This document shows positions 9,732-17,642 of a DNA stretch of 41,199 nucleotides, one piece after another (the stretch's first letter is position 1; each line of letters begins with the position of its first letter). The notes beneath the pieces were generated by a model. That model saw only the letters and a program-made list of their open reading frames with translations, was not told the origin of the DNA and searched no databases. Made by a program: the position numbers and the translations under genes. This stretch comes from Sphingomonas echinoides (lineage in GTDB: Bacteria; Pseudomonadota; Alphaproteobacteria; Sphingomonadales; Sphingomonadaceae). The DNA lies in NCBI RefSeq assembly GCF_029623395.1, contig NZ_JAPYKK010000039.1:1-41199 (forward strand), given 5' to 3'.

Positions 9732-10367
9732 GTGCTGCAGCAACGACTCCTGGACATTGCGGTCGTCGAATTCGGGGCCAAGGGCCTCGAAGGCGCGAGT
9801 ACGCGTGGGATCGCCAAGGCCGCGGGGACGGCGATGTCGTCGATCACTTATCACTACGGCGGCAAGGAAGGGCTGTACCTTGCCGCGGCCGACCATATCG
9901 CCGCGCAGCTTGGCGAACATATGGCACCCGCCCTTGCGCTCGGCACGCTGTCGCCTGGCATGACTGCGCGCGCCGCGCGCACTGCCATCCAGCACATTCT
10001 GGCCCGTTTCATCGAGATGATGGGCACCAAGAACAGCGCCTTCTCGCTGTTCATCGTCCGTGAGCAAATGGAGCCGACCGAAGCGTTCGACCGGATCTAT
10101 GGCGGCCTGATGGGCAAGCTCCTCGAAACGATCGTCGAGCTCGTGCGCATCGCGACGGGACGCGACGATCCGCTCGCGTGCGAGGTCGCGGTCCTGACGC
10201 TGATGGGCCAGATCGGCATGCTGCGCGCTTCACGAGCGACCGCACTCAAGGTGCTGCGCCGCCCGTCTCTCGATACCGAAGTGCTGACCGCGCTTGCCGC
10301 GCGGATCGCCGCCAATACCGACGCCATTCTCGACCGCATGATCGCCGAACGACAGGAGCTTCCATGA
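9732..10367 (+). CDS. TetR-family regulator, CecR (DUF1956) type
   Basis: A 211-residue regulator with an N-terminal TetR helix-turn-helix (about residues 3-50; STRGIAKAAGTAMSSITYHYGGKEGLYLAA) and a C-terminal helical ligand domain resembling the DUF1956 domain of E. coli CecR (YbiH). CecR likewise controls an HlyD-like adaptor and export genes. The start is GTG 9732: an in-frame TAG lies 12 nt upstream and GAGG precedes by 6 nt. The stop overlaps the start of the adaptor gene by 4 nt (ATGA), so regulator and pump share one transcript. With the palindrome just upstream this points to a self-regulated, drug-inducible efflux operon. The inducer is unknown. Confidence 0.88.
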   Translation: MLQQRLLDIAVVEFGAKGLEGASTRGIAKAAGTAMSSITYHYGGKEGLYLAAADHIAAQLGEHMAPALALGTLSPGMTARAARTAIQHILARFIEMMGTKNSAFSLFIVREQMEPTEAFDRIYGGLMGKLLETIVELVRIATGRDDPLACEVAVLTLMGQIGMLRASRATALKVLRRPSLDTEVLTALAARIAANTDAILDRMIAERQELP

Positions 10368-11506
10368 GCGACGACCACAACGCCGCCAAGCAGGACGACG
10401 CCCAGGAGGCGGACAAGCAGAACGATAGCCAGGACGGTGCCGAGAAGAACGACGCGCCCAAGAAGCCGTCGATCTTCAAGAAGCCGCTGTTCTGGATCAT
10501 CCTGATCGCGGTGGTCGCGACGGTCGCGATCGGCGGGACGCTCTATTATCTCGACGCGCGCCAGTATGAATCGACCGACGACGCGTTCGTCGACGCGCAT
10601 ATCGTGCGGCTCGCGCCCAAGGTCGCAGGGACGCTCAAGGCGGTCGCCGACATCGACAACCGTCACGTCGAGGCGGGACGGTTGCTCGCGGTGATCGAAG
10701 CGTCGAGCAGCGGCGCGCAGGTTGCCGAAGCGCAGGCCAATGTGAAACAGGCCGAAGCGCAGTTCGAGCAAAGCCGCGCGCAAGTCGCTGCGGCGCAGGC
10801 CAATCGTGACCAGGCGGTCGCCTCGGCACGCGCACCGCTCGCGACGGCGGCGAAGGCGCAGCAGGATCTTGCACGCTACGAAGCGTTGCTGCGGATCGAT
10901 CCGTCGGCGGTGGCTGGGCAGCAGCTCGACGCCGCCCGCGCGACCGCGCGGTCGACTGCGGCGGATGCCGCCGCCGCGCGCCAGCAGATCGACAGCGCGG
11001 ACGCCAACATCCTCGTCGCGCGCAAGCAGGTGAACGCATCGCGCGCGGTGATCGATGCACGCAAGGCTTCGGTTCAGCAGGCGAACATCACGCTCGGCGA
11101 CAACCGGCTGGTCGCGCCGGTGTCGGGGCAGGTGGTCAACCGTTCGGTCAACGTCGGTTCCTATGTCGGCCCGGGCACGCAGTTGATGGCGATCGTTCCC
11201 GATCACGTCTGGGTGACCGCGAACTTCAAGGAAACGCAGCTGCGCGACATGAAGATCGGCCAGCGTGTCGAGATCAAGGTCGACGCCTATCCCGACGTCA
11301 AGTTCGTCGGCCGCGTGGACTCGGTTCAGCGTGGCGCGGGCCAAGCGTTCGCGCTGCTCCCGCCGCAGAACGCGACGGGCAACTACGTCAAGGTCGTCCA
11401 GCGCGTTCCGGTGCGGATCGAGTTCGACGCCAAGAACGGCCCCGATCCGCGCAAATATCCGCTCGGCCCCGGCATGTCGGTGATCCCGACGGTCAAGGTC
11501 CGCTGA
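10364..11506 (+). CDS. EmrA-like membrane fusion protein (HlyD family)
   Basis: The 380-residue periplasmic adaptor of a tripartite efflux system. It has a charged Asp/Lys/Gln-rich cytoplasmic tail (1-40), one membrane helix (about 43-62), the EmrA/HlyD signature STDDAFVDAHIVRLAPKVAG, a biotinyl-lipoyl half motif, an Ala/Gln/Arg-rich coiled-coil hairpin (about 110-240), then the second lipoyl half with LVAPVSGQVVNRSVNVG and a beta-barrel domain. ATG 10364 is chosen, with AGGAG 5 nt ahead and a 4-nt overlap with the regulator gene. Reading on upstream in this frame would run through the TetR gene. One base separates its stop from the pump gene. Confidence 0.93.
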   Translation: MSDDHNAAKQDDAQEADKQNDSQDGAEKNDAPKKPSIFKKPLFWIILIAVVATVAIGGTLYYLDARQYESTDDAFVDAHIVRLAPKVAGTLKAVADIDNRHVEAGRLLAVIEASSSGAQVAEAQANVKQAEAQFEQSRAQVAAAQANRDQAVASARAPLATAAKAQQDLARYEALLRIDPSAVAGQQLDAARATARSTAADAAAARQQIDSADANILVARKQVNASRAVIDARKASVQQANITLGDNRLVAPVSGQVVNRSVNVGSYVGPGTQLMAIVPDHVWVTANFKETQLRDMKIGQRVEIKVDAYPDVKFVGRVDSVQRGAGQAFALLPPQNATGNYVKVVQRVPVRIEFDAKNGPDPRKYPLGPGMSVIPTVKVR

Positions 11507-11507
11507 G

Positions 11508-13109
11508 ATGGCAACCGCCGTCGCACAGGACGGCTGGGATCCGTCGCGATCGGGCGCGGGCAGTTACAGCCCGTGGCTGATCGTGGGGATCATCAGTATC
11601 CCGACGTTCATGGAGGTGCTCGACACTTCGATCGCCAACGTCGCGCTGGATCATATCGCGGGGGGCCTGTCGGTCTCCAACGATCAGGCGACGTGGGTGC
11701 TGACCAGCTACCTCGTCGCCAACGCGATCGTCATCCCGATCAGCGGCTGGCTGTCCGACGTGATCGGGCGGAAACGCTATTTCCTGTTGTCGATCGCTCT
11801 GTTCACGCTCGCGTCGCTGCTGTGCGGGCTTGCGCCCAACCTCACCACGCTCGTTATTGCGCGCGTGCTGCAGGGCATCGGCGGCGGCGGCCTCGCGCCG
11901 GTCGAGCAATCGATCCTGGCGGATACCTTTCCCCCCAAACAACGCGGGATGGCGTTTGCCGCCTTCGCGATCGTCGTCGTGGTCGGCCCCGTGCTCGGGC
12001 CGACGCTCGGCGGATACATCACCGAGAATTCGAGCTGGCATTGGGTTTTCCTGATCAACGTGCCGATCGGGATCGCCTCGGTGTTCCTCGTCAACCTGTT
12101 CGTCGACGAGCCCGATGCGATCAAGGAAGACCGCGCGAAGCTGCTCAAGCGCGGGATCCGCGTCGATTACGTCGGGATCATCCTGATCGTGCTCGGGCTC
12201 GGCTTCTTCGAGTTGACGCTTGATCGTGGCTTACGCGAGGACTGGTTCGCGAGCAGCGTCATCATTACGACCGCGAGCATCGCGTTCGTGTCGCTGGTGT
12301 CGCTGGTGTTCTGGGAGTTCAACCACGACGAGCCGGTGATCGATCTCAAGCTGCTCAAGAGCCGCAATTTCTCGCTGACGCTGCTGATCATGGGGATCAC
12401 CGGCATGATCCTGTTCGGGACGACTCAGTTGATCCCGCAGATGTTGCAGCAGGTGTTGGGGTACACGTCGTTCCAGGCGGGGCTGGCGCTGACCTTTGGC
12501 GGGATCGCGACGCTAGTCGCGGTGCCGTTCGCGGGAAGGTTGTCGGGTGTGGTCGACGTTCGGCTGATGCTGTTCCCGGCGTTGCTGGTCCAGGCGTTCG
12601 CCTTGTGGAACATGACGCATCTAAATGCGGACATCACCTTCCACGATGCCGCGATCGCGCGTCTGTTCCAGGCGATGGCGCTGCCGTTCCTGTTCGTGCC
12701 GATCAACGCGGTCGCCTATGTCGGGCTGCCGCAGAACAAGACCGCGCAGGCATCTAGCCTGCTCAACATTGCGCGTAACCTGGGTGGGTCGATCGGCATT
12801 TCGACCGCGCAGACCTTGCTCGCCTCGGGGCAGCAACGGCACCAGTCCGAACTCGTCCAGAAGCTCAACCCGCTCGATCCCAATTACACCGACTGGCTGC
12901 AAAGGGCGCAGGGCGCGTTTGGCGGGCAGGGGGATCCTGCGACGACGTCAATGGCGGTACTGTACCAGACGGTGCAGCGCCAGGCGTCGATGCTCGCGTT
13001 TCTCGACGTGTTTCGTTCGCTGATGATCGTGGTGCTCGTCGTGGCACCGCTCGTATTCCTGATGCGCTCCGGCAAGTCCGGTGGCGGTGGTGGAGGCATG
13101 GCCCATTGA
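11508..13109 (+). CDS. EmrB/QacA-type MFS drug:H+ antiporter (DHA2, 14 TM)
   Basis: A 533-residue inner-membrane transporter of the DHA2 family of the major facilitator superfamily, a length usual for 14-helix members. Visible family motifs are FMEVLDTSIANVALDHIAG in helix 1 (motif D1), SGWLSDVIGRKRYF in the loop after helix 2 (motif A) and the helix 5 antiporter motif GPVLGPTLGGYI (motif C). It should exchange protons for hydrophobic drugs and hand them to the EmrA-like adaptor. It starts one base after the adaptor stop and overlaps the outer-membrane gene by 4 nt. The substrate range is not predictable. Confidence 0.94.
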   Translation: MATAVAQDGWDPSRSGAGSYSPWLIVGIISIPTFMEVLDTSIANVALDHIAGGLSVSNDQATWVLTSYLVANAIVIPISGWLSDVIGRKRYFLLSIALFTLASLLCGLAPNLTTLVIARVLQGIGGGGLAPVEQSILADTFPPKQRGMAFAAFAIVVVVGPVLGPTLGGYITENSSWHWVFLINVPIGIASVFLVNLFVDEPDAIKEDRAKLLKRGIRVDYVGIILIVLGLGFFELTLDRGLREDWFASSVIITTASIAFVSLVSLVFWEFNHDEPVIDLKLLKSRNFSLTLLIMGITGMILFGTTQLIPQMLQQVLGYTSFQAGLALTFGGIATLVAVPFAGRLSGVVDVRLMLFPALLVQAFALWNMTHLNADITFHDAAIARLFQAMALPFLFVPINAVAYVGLPQNKTAQASSLLNIARNLGGSIGISTAQTLLASGQQRHQSELVQKLNPLDPNYTDWLQRAQGAFGGQGDPATTSMAVLYQTVQRQASMLAFLDVFRSLMIVVLVVAPLVFLMRSGKSGGGGGGMAH

Positions 13110-14614
13110 CCCGCTCGCTTTTTTCTCTCGCGCTGCTGGGCAGTACCCTGCTCGCGGGGTGTACCGTCGGGCCGAACTATACCGCGCCCAAGCTCGCCGT
13201 CCCGCCCGCCTTCGCGGAACGCCAGCTTGCCCCGGCTCCCGGCGCGCAGGTCGATCCGGCACGCTGGTGGTCCGCGTTCGGCGATCCGCAGCTCGACTCG
13301 CTGGTCGATCGCGCGCTGAAGGACAGCCCCGACATCGCGATCGCGGCGTCGCGCGTGCGGCAGGCGCGGTTGCAGGAAGTGTCCGCGCGCGCGGTCGGCA
13401 AGCCGACGCTCGATGCGGCGGGCAACGTCAGCCATATCGAATTCAGCAAGAACGCCGGGCTCGCCTCGATCGCGCAAGCCTTCTCCGGCGGCGGTGGCGG
13501 CAGCGGGACCGGTTCCGGGACTGGCGCAGGCAGCAGCACCGGCTTCGCGCTCCCCGGGAGCGGGATCACGACCTTCTCGGCCGGGTTCGACGCGAGCTGG
13601 GAGCTCGACCTGTTCGGCGGCGGCAGGCGGGGTGTCGAGGCGGCGGGCGCGCGCGTCGAGGCGGCGGAATGGACCCGGCGCGATGCCGCGGTGACACTCG
13701 CGGCCGAAGTCGCGCAGGCGTATTTCGCGTTGCGGCTCGACCAGGAACAGATCGCGGTGATCCAGAGCGAGCTGGTGTCGCAGCAGCGCTCGCTCGACAT
13801 CGCGGGCAATATCGCGCGGGTCGGGCTGGTGCCGTCGATCGACGTCACGCGGCAACGCGGATCGATCACCAGCACGCAGGCGCGGCTCGAGCCGATCCGG
13901 GCGGACGTGCGGGTGCGGATCCATGCGCTGGGCATCTTGTTGGGGGTCGAGCCTGAGACGCTGGACGGCGAACTGACTCGGCCCGGCGTTCCGCTGGTCG
14001 CGCTTCCGGTGGTGCCGGCGGGACTTCCGTCGGATCTGCTGCGGCGGCGCCCCGATGTGCGTGCGGCGGAGCGGCAGCTTGCGGCATCGACCGCCGACAT
14101 CGGCGTCGCGGTCGCGGACCTGTATCCCAAGTTCAACCTGACCGGGATCGCGCAATTGCTGTCGACCTCGCTCGCCACGCTCGTCGCGGGGAACAGCGTG
14201 CAGCTGACCGGGACCAGCGCGGTGCAATTCCCGCTGCTCGACTGGGGACGCCGCAAGGCGACGATCGGGATTCGCAAGGAAGACCGCGAACAGGCCTATC
14301 TGCAATATCGCACCACCGTGCTCGGCGCGCTGCGCGACGTCGAGGACCCGCTTGCCCGGCTTGATGCCGAGCGTGCGCGCAACGCCGCGCTGCAACGCGC
14401 GGTGGCAGATGCGCAGGCGACGGCGCGCTCGGTCGAGGCGCAATATCGCACCGGTTTCGTGACGCAGACGTCGCTGCTCGACGCGCAAGTCAGCGTGCTG
14501 ACCGCGCGCGAACAGCTCGCGGCGAGCAACGGCCAGCTCCGACAAGATACCGCAGCGTTGTTCAAGGCGATCGGCGGCGGATGGGAAGAACCTGTGCGCA
14601 ATCCGACGGGATGA
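13106..14614 (+). CDS. NodT-family outer-membrane efflux lipoprotein
   Basis: A 502-residue TolC-like outer-membrane factor. The N-terminus is a lipoprotein signal with lipobox LLAGC (Cys19), followed by TVGPNYTAPK, the usual opening of RND/EmrAB-associated NodT proteins. Two OEP repeats follow, with the typical WWSAFGDPQLDSLVDRAL and LRRRPDVRAAERQLAA stretches. The start is TTG 13106, which overlaps the pump stop codon by 4 nt (TTGA); translational coupling is likely. A Gly/Ser/Thr-rich insertion near residues 128-155 is longer than usual for the family and may be a flexible loop. It completes the regulator-adaptor-pump-channel operon. Confidence 0.92.
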   Translation: MTRSLFSLALLGSTLLAGCTVGPNYTAPKLAVPPAFAERQLAPAPGAQVDPARWWSAFGDPQLDSLVDRALKDSPDIAIAASRVRQARLQEVSARAVGKPTLDAAGNVSHIEFSKNAGLASIAQAFSGGGGGSGTGSGTGAGSSTGFALPGSGITTFSAGFDASWELDLFGGGRRGVEAAGARVEAAEWTRRDAAVTLAAEVAQAYFALRLDQEQIAVIQSELVSQQRSLDIAGNIARVGLVPSIDVTRQRGSITSTQARLEPIRADVRVRIHALGILLGVEPETLDGELTRPGVPLVALPVVPAGLPSDLLRRRPDVRAAERQLAASTADIGVAVADLYPKFNLTGIAQLLSTSLATLVAGNSVQLTGTSAVQFPLLDWGRRKATIGIRKEDREQAYLQYRTTVLGALRDVEDPLARLDAERARNAALQRAVADAQATARSVEAQYRTGFVTQTSLLDAQVSVLTAREQLAASNGQLRQDTAALFKAIGGGWEEPVRNPTG

Positions 14615-14633
14615 CTGGAAAACGCGGTAATAC

Positions 14634-15821
14634 GTGCCTAAACCCAAGGGCATGGACACGCCTGAACAGCTTCATGCCGCCGCACTGACGCATCTGGATA
14701 CGCTGATCGGCTTCGACACTACGTCGCGCGATTCGAACTTGCGGCTGATCGAATATGTCGAAGCGTTCCTGCGCGAGCAGGGCGTCGCCAGCCGCCGGGT
14801 CGCCAATGCCGAGGGGACCAAGGCCAATCTCTACGCGACGGTCGGACCGGCGGTGGCGGGCGGGGTGGTGCTGTCGGGGCATACCGACGTCGTTCCAGTC
14901 GACGGACAGGCGTGGAGCAGCGACCCGTTCGTGCTGACCCGGCGCGGCGACACGTTGTTCGGGCGGGGTACATGCGACATGAAGGGGTTCCTGGCGCTTG
15001 CGCTCGCGGCGGTGCCGGGGTTCGCGCGGGGGGAGGCTAAACGCCCGATCCATCTCGCTTTCTCCTACGACGAAGAGGTCGGCTGCCTGGGCGCCCCGTC
15101 GATGATCCGCGAACTCGTCACCGAACTTCCGGCGCCACTTGCGGTGATCGTCGGGGAACCGACCAGCATGGAAGTCGTCAGCGGGCACAAGGGTATCTCG
15201 ACCTGGCGCGTGACCGTGACCGGGCACGAAGCGCATTCGAGCCTGACGCATCTCGGGCTGTCGGCGAACATGATCGCGATCGAGCTGATGGAGCGGCTGC
15301 GGCAGATTGCCGTGGAGTTGGCGCGGCATGGCGACCCGGCGTCGCCGTATCATCCACCGCATGCGACGCTGACGGTCGGGCTGATGCAAGGCGGCACCGC
15401 GGTCAACATCCTCGCGCGCGAATGCACCTTCTCGTTCGATTTGCGCATGCCGCCAGGGCAGGACCCGGACCAGATCATTGTCCCATTTCTGGACGCCTGC
15501 GAAACGGCTGATCGCATGGCGCGGGAACGATTTCCGGGTTCAGGCGTGGCGGTGATTCGCCGATCGGCCACGCCATCGTTCGCACCCGAGCCGGACGGCG
15601 CCGCCGAGACGCTCGCGCGACGGCTGGCAGGCGACAACGGCCCCACGCGCGCTGCGGCTTATGCAGCGGAAGCGGGGCAGTTTCAGGGAGCGGGGTTCTC
15701 GACGATCATCTGCGGGCCCGGATCGATCGAACAGGCGCATCAGGCGGATGAATTCATTACGCTGGCGCAAATGGAACGCGGGGCGGCGTTTATGGCACGA
15801 CTTGCTGAGGCGATGATGTGA
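14634..15821 (+). CDS. argE: Acetylornithine deacetylase
   Basis: A 395-residue M20-family metallohydrolase that releases ornithine from N-acetylornithine in arginine synthesis. Metal-site motifs are visible: SGHTDVVPVDG (His and Asp), GRGTCDMKGF (bridging Asp), AFSYDEEVGCLGA (catalytic Glu and metal Glu), and the C-terminal His in the segment with EQAHQADEF. The inserted dimerisation domain lies between. Succinyl-diaminopimelate desuccinylase is a close relative; the DMKGFLALALA segment and overall match favour ArgE. The start is uncertain: GTG 14634 or ATG 14652, neither with a strong ribosome site. It lies 19 nt after the efflux operon and may be read from it. Confidence 0.85.
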   Translation: MPKPKGMDTPEQLHAAALTHLDTLIGFDTTSRDSNLRLIEYVEAFLREQGVASRRVANAEGTKANLYATVGPAVAGGVVLSGHTDVVPVDGQAWSSDPFVLTRRGDTLFGRGTCDMKGFLALALAAVPGFARGEAKRPIHLAFSYDEEVGCLGAPSMIRELVTELPAPLAVIVGEPTSMEVVSGHKGISTWRVTVTGHEAHSSLTHLGLSANMIAIELMERLRQIAVELARHGDPASPYHPPHATLTVGLMQGGTAVNILARECTFSFDLRMPPGQDPDQIIVPFLDACETADRMARERFPGSGVAVIRRSATPSFAPEPDGAAETLARRLAGDNGPTRAAAYAAEAGQFQGAGFSTIICGPGSIEQAHQADEFITLAQMERGAAFMARLAEAMM

Positions 15822-15843
15822 ATTGGCTGAATATTGTAACTGT

Positions 15844-15865
15844 CGTAAGGTTTTACGTATTTTTT
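15844..15865 (+). terminator. Weak intrinsic terminator after argE
   Basis: CGTAA and TTACG form a 5-bp stem around a 4-nt loop (15844-15857), followed by a run of six T (15860-15865). It starts 23 nt after the argE stop. The position and U-tract are right, but the stem is short and AT-rich, so efficiency is doubtful. Confidence 0.4.
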
Positions 15866-15949
15866 CTGTCCGAGAAACAACAAGTCGGTCTATTTAGCGG
15901 TCAGACTATGACGTGCAGGGCTTGGACGAGGCAAAGTCTTGCAGGTATT

Positions 15950-16056
15950 CGGCTCGGCCGGGACGTTGCGGCGGTGTCGCCTGCGCAATCCATTGTTGGC
16001 CGAGCCGTAACAGGTGGTCTTACCAGGGGCGGATGGTTTCGCCCCAAACCAGACCA
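15950..16056. ncRNA. Candidate structured RNA, strand unknown
   Basis: Two adjacent nested hairpins fill this segment. Stem A is CGGCTCGGCC (15950-15959) with GGCCGAGCCG (15998-16007). Stem B is TGGTCT (16015-16020) with AGACCA (16051-16056), enclosing GGGGCG (16026-16031) and CGCCCC (16040-16045) around an 8-nt loop. An alternative stem TGGTTT/AAACCA (16034-16039 with 16046-16051) competes with the last. Inverted repeats fold on either strand, so orientation is open. It matches none of the RNA families I can recognise by eye (6S, SRP, tmRNA, RNase P, c-di-GMP riboswitch). Confidence 0.3.
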
Positions 16057-16073
16057 ATGATGAACTTGATCAT
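16020..16073 (-). CDS. Possible 17-residue small hydrophobic peptide
   Basis: ATG 16073 opens a short frame encoding MIKFIIGLVWGETIRPW and ending in TAA. A GGAG ribosome site lies exactly 7 nt ahead, and a 6-bp hairpin (16090-16105) lies just upstream. The first ten residues are hydrophobic. The long stem at 15950-16007 begins 12 nt after the stop. It could be a small membrane peptide, a leader peptide or chance. No function is assigned. Against it: the reading frame overlaps stem B of the inverted-repeat region, so the sequence may instead be constrained as RNA. Confidence 0.25.
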   Translation of the reverse strand: MIKFIIGLVWGETIRPW

Positions 16074-16216
16074 GACTTTTCTCCATTGTGTGCTCAGGCG
16101 AGCACGAGGGAGAATTAATGACTTATTAAGGACAACGCAAACGCAATGGTGTCTCCGCTGTCCGCTTTCGGGCCAGTTTAACCGTTCCTTGAGATTGGGC
16201 TCCTACAGATTGGAAA

Positions 16217-17596
16217 ATGGCGCACGCTCAGAAATTATCATTGCCGGTCGTCGGTTCGTTCGAGGTGGTTCGGGTGCCTGACGCGCTACCCGCTGAACAA
16301 GCTCGCGACTCAGCGACCGAGCATGCAATCCCTGATCCCGCCGAGGGTGTGATACCGGGGGATTGGAGGATGAGCTGTCTCGTCGAAGTCGCTAACTTTT
16401 CCCATATTCGTCGCCATCTTGGCAGTGTCGAAGCGGAACATCTTGTCGCCGAGCTGACGGCCCGGGTTGCGCAGTCCATACCAACGGTCGTGACTTCCCA
16501 TGTTGGTCGCGCAACCGTTCAGTTCGATCTAGTTAGCGCGTCACGATGTGGTCTCGAACCGGTGGTACGAAGGATCGCCGAAGCGTGCGCCGCGACGTTC
16601 TCGATTGACGGCGTCGAACATACGCTGACTGTAGTAGTGGGTGCGGCGGCATGTCCTGTGACGCAGGTTGACGATGTACGATTGATCGAAGAAGCCGAAG
16701 GCGCGCTGGATGAAGCACGGCTCAGTTCAGGACCGGTGTTCCGTGACATCTCGTCGGGTGCTCCGACGCTGGATCGATTAGCGCTCATTCGCGATCTGCC
16801 TGCAGGCATCGAGCAGGGGCAGATGTTCCTGCAGTATCAACCCAAGGTCCACGTCCGCCGCCAGGAAATCAACAGTGCGGAAGCGCTCATTCGGTGGCAG
16901 CACCCATCCCGTGCGCTCATCCCGCCAAATGATTTCATTACGATCGCCGAAGAAGCCGGCTATATAATGCCGTTGACGCTCTGGACGTTGGAGCAAGTCA
17001 TTGTTGATCAGCGGCTGATCGCCGAAGACGGAAACGCGATCACAATTTTCATTAATATATCTGGGCAATTGTTAGGCAACGACGCTTTCATCGAGCAGGC
17101 GTGCAAGCGAGTGGCCGAAACAAAGGTCATGATTGGCTTCGAAATCACGGAAACTGCCGTTATTCGGTATCCGGAGATTGCGATAAAAAACCTGATGAGA
17201 TTGGCGGACGTCGGAATTTCGATCGCGATCGACGATTACGGTGCTGGATTGTCATCGCTTGCCTACCTAAAGCAGCTCCCGGCAAAAGAACTGAAAATCG
17301 ATAAAATGTTTGTTCTTCAGCTGACAAGCAATAGTAGGGATCCATTGATTGTTCGTTCTACCATAGATCTCGCGCATGCGCTTGATATGGAAGTCACAGC
17401 GGAAGGCGTAGAAACACCCGCTGCACTGGCTCTTCTCTCTGTGATGGGGTGTGATATCGTACAGGGATATTTGATCAGCCGTCCGCTTTCAATCTCAGAC
17501 TTTCGCGAGTTTATGTCAGCGGACCGCAAACTATCCTTGGCTGTGACAAGTCAACCGACGTTTACCCGTGCCGCGTCGTTCTGGAAAAGCGCGTAA
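16217..17596 (+). CDS. EAL-domain c-di-GMP phosphodiesterase with degenerate GGDEF
   Basis: A 459-residue cytoplasmic protein without membrane segments. Residues about 50-190 resemble a GGDEF fold (EVANFSHIRRHLGSVEAEHLVAEL) but the active GGDEF loop is replaced by VGRATVQF, so cyclase activity is not expected. Residues about 195-440 are an EAL domain with the catalytic set intact: Glu222 (EAL itself), Asn280, Glu312, Asp339-Asp340, Lys360 and Glu396. It should hydrolyse c-di-GMP to pGpG; the dead GGDEF may bind GTP or act as a regulatory module (known for the family, inferred here). The gene is clearly AT-richer than its neighbours; for example bases 17041-17100 contain 25 G+C in 60. A sensor kinase follows 46 nt downstream. 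Confidence 0.9.
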   Translation: MAHAQKLSLPVVGSFEVVRVPDALPAEQARDSATEHAIPDPAEGVIPGDWRMSCLVEVANFSHIRRHLGSVEAEHLVAELTARVAQSIPTVVTSHVGRATVQFDLVSASRCGLEPVVRRIAEACAATFSIDGVEHTLTVVVGAAACPVTQVDDVRLIEEAEGALDEARLSSGPVFRDISSGAPTLDRLALIRDLPAGIEQGQMFLQYQPKVHVRRQEINSAEALIRWQHPSRALIPPNDFITIAEEAGYIMPLTLWTLEQVIVDQRLIAEDGNAITIFINISGQLLGNDAFIEQACKRVAETKVMIGFEITETAVIRYPEIAIKNLMRLADVGISIAIDDYGAGLSSLAYLKQLPAKELKIDKMFVLQLTSNSRDPLIVRSTIDLAHALDMEVTAEGVETPAALALLSVMGCDIVQGYLISRPLSISDFREFMSADRKLSLAVTSQPTFTRAASFWKSA

Positions 17597-17642
17597 ACGC
17601 CAAAGATAGTTCGTAGTGATGCAAACGACGTAGGACGGCTCG

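Larger units (their letters stand above)
15822..16216. other. 395-base intergenic region with dense inverted repeats
   Basis: This is the only stretch over 300 bases without a conventional gene. After the argE terminator it holds a 10-bp perfect stem (15950-15959 with 15998-16007), an inner GC-rich fold in its 38-nt loop, and a second nested structure (16015-16020 with 16051-16056, and 16026-16031 with 16040-16045). A 6-bp hairpin (16090-16105) and a 17-codon minus-strand ORF with a good ribosome site (16020-16073) also lie here. The base composition is AT-richer than in the flanking argE gene. The promoter of the EAL gene should be in the last 100 bases, but I see no convincing -35/-10 pair. 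It may encode a structured RNA; I do not recognise a known family. Confidence 0.5.

Noticed and set aside
15818..16060. 80-codon plus-strand frame starting in the argE stop region
   Set aside because: It begins at a GTG without ribosome site, runs through the terminator and inverted repeats, and has no recognisable sequence after a short hydrophobic start.
15890..16216. c-di-GMP riboswitch ahead of the EAL gene
   Set aside because: The conserved core of the known classes could not be found; only a GCAAAG word is shared.
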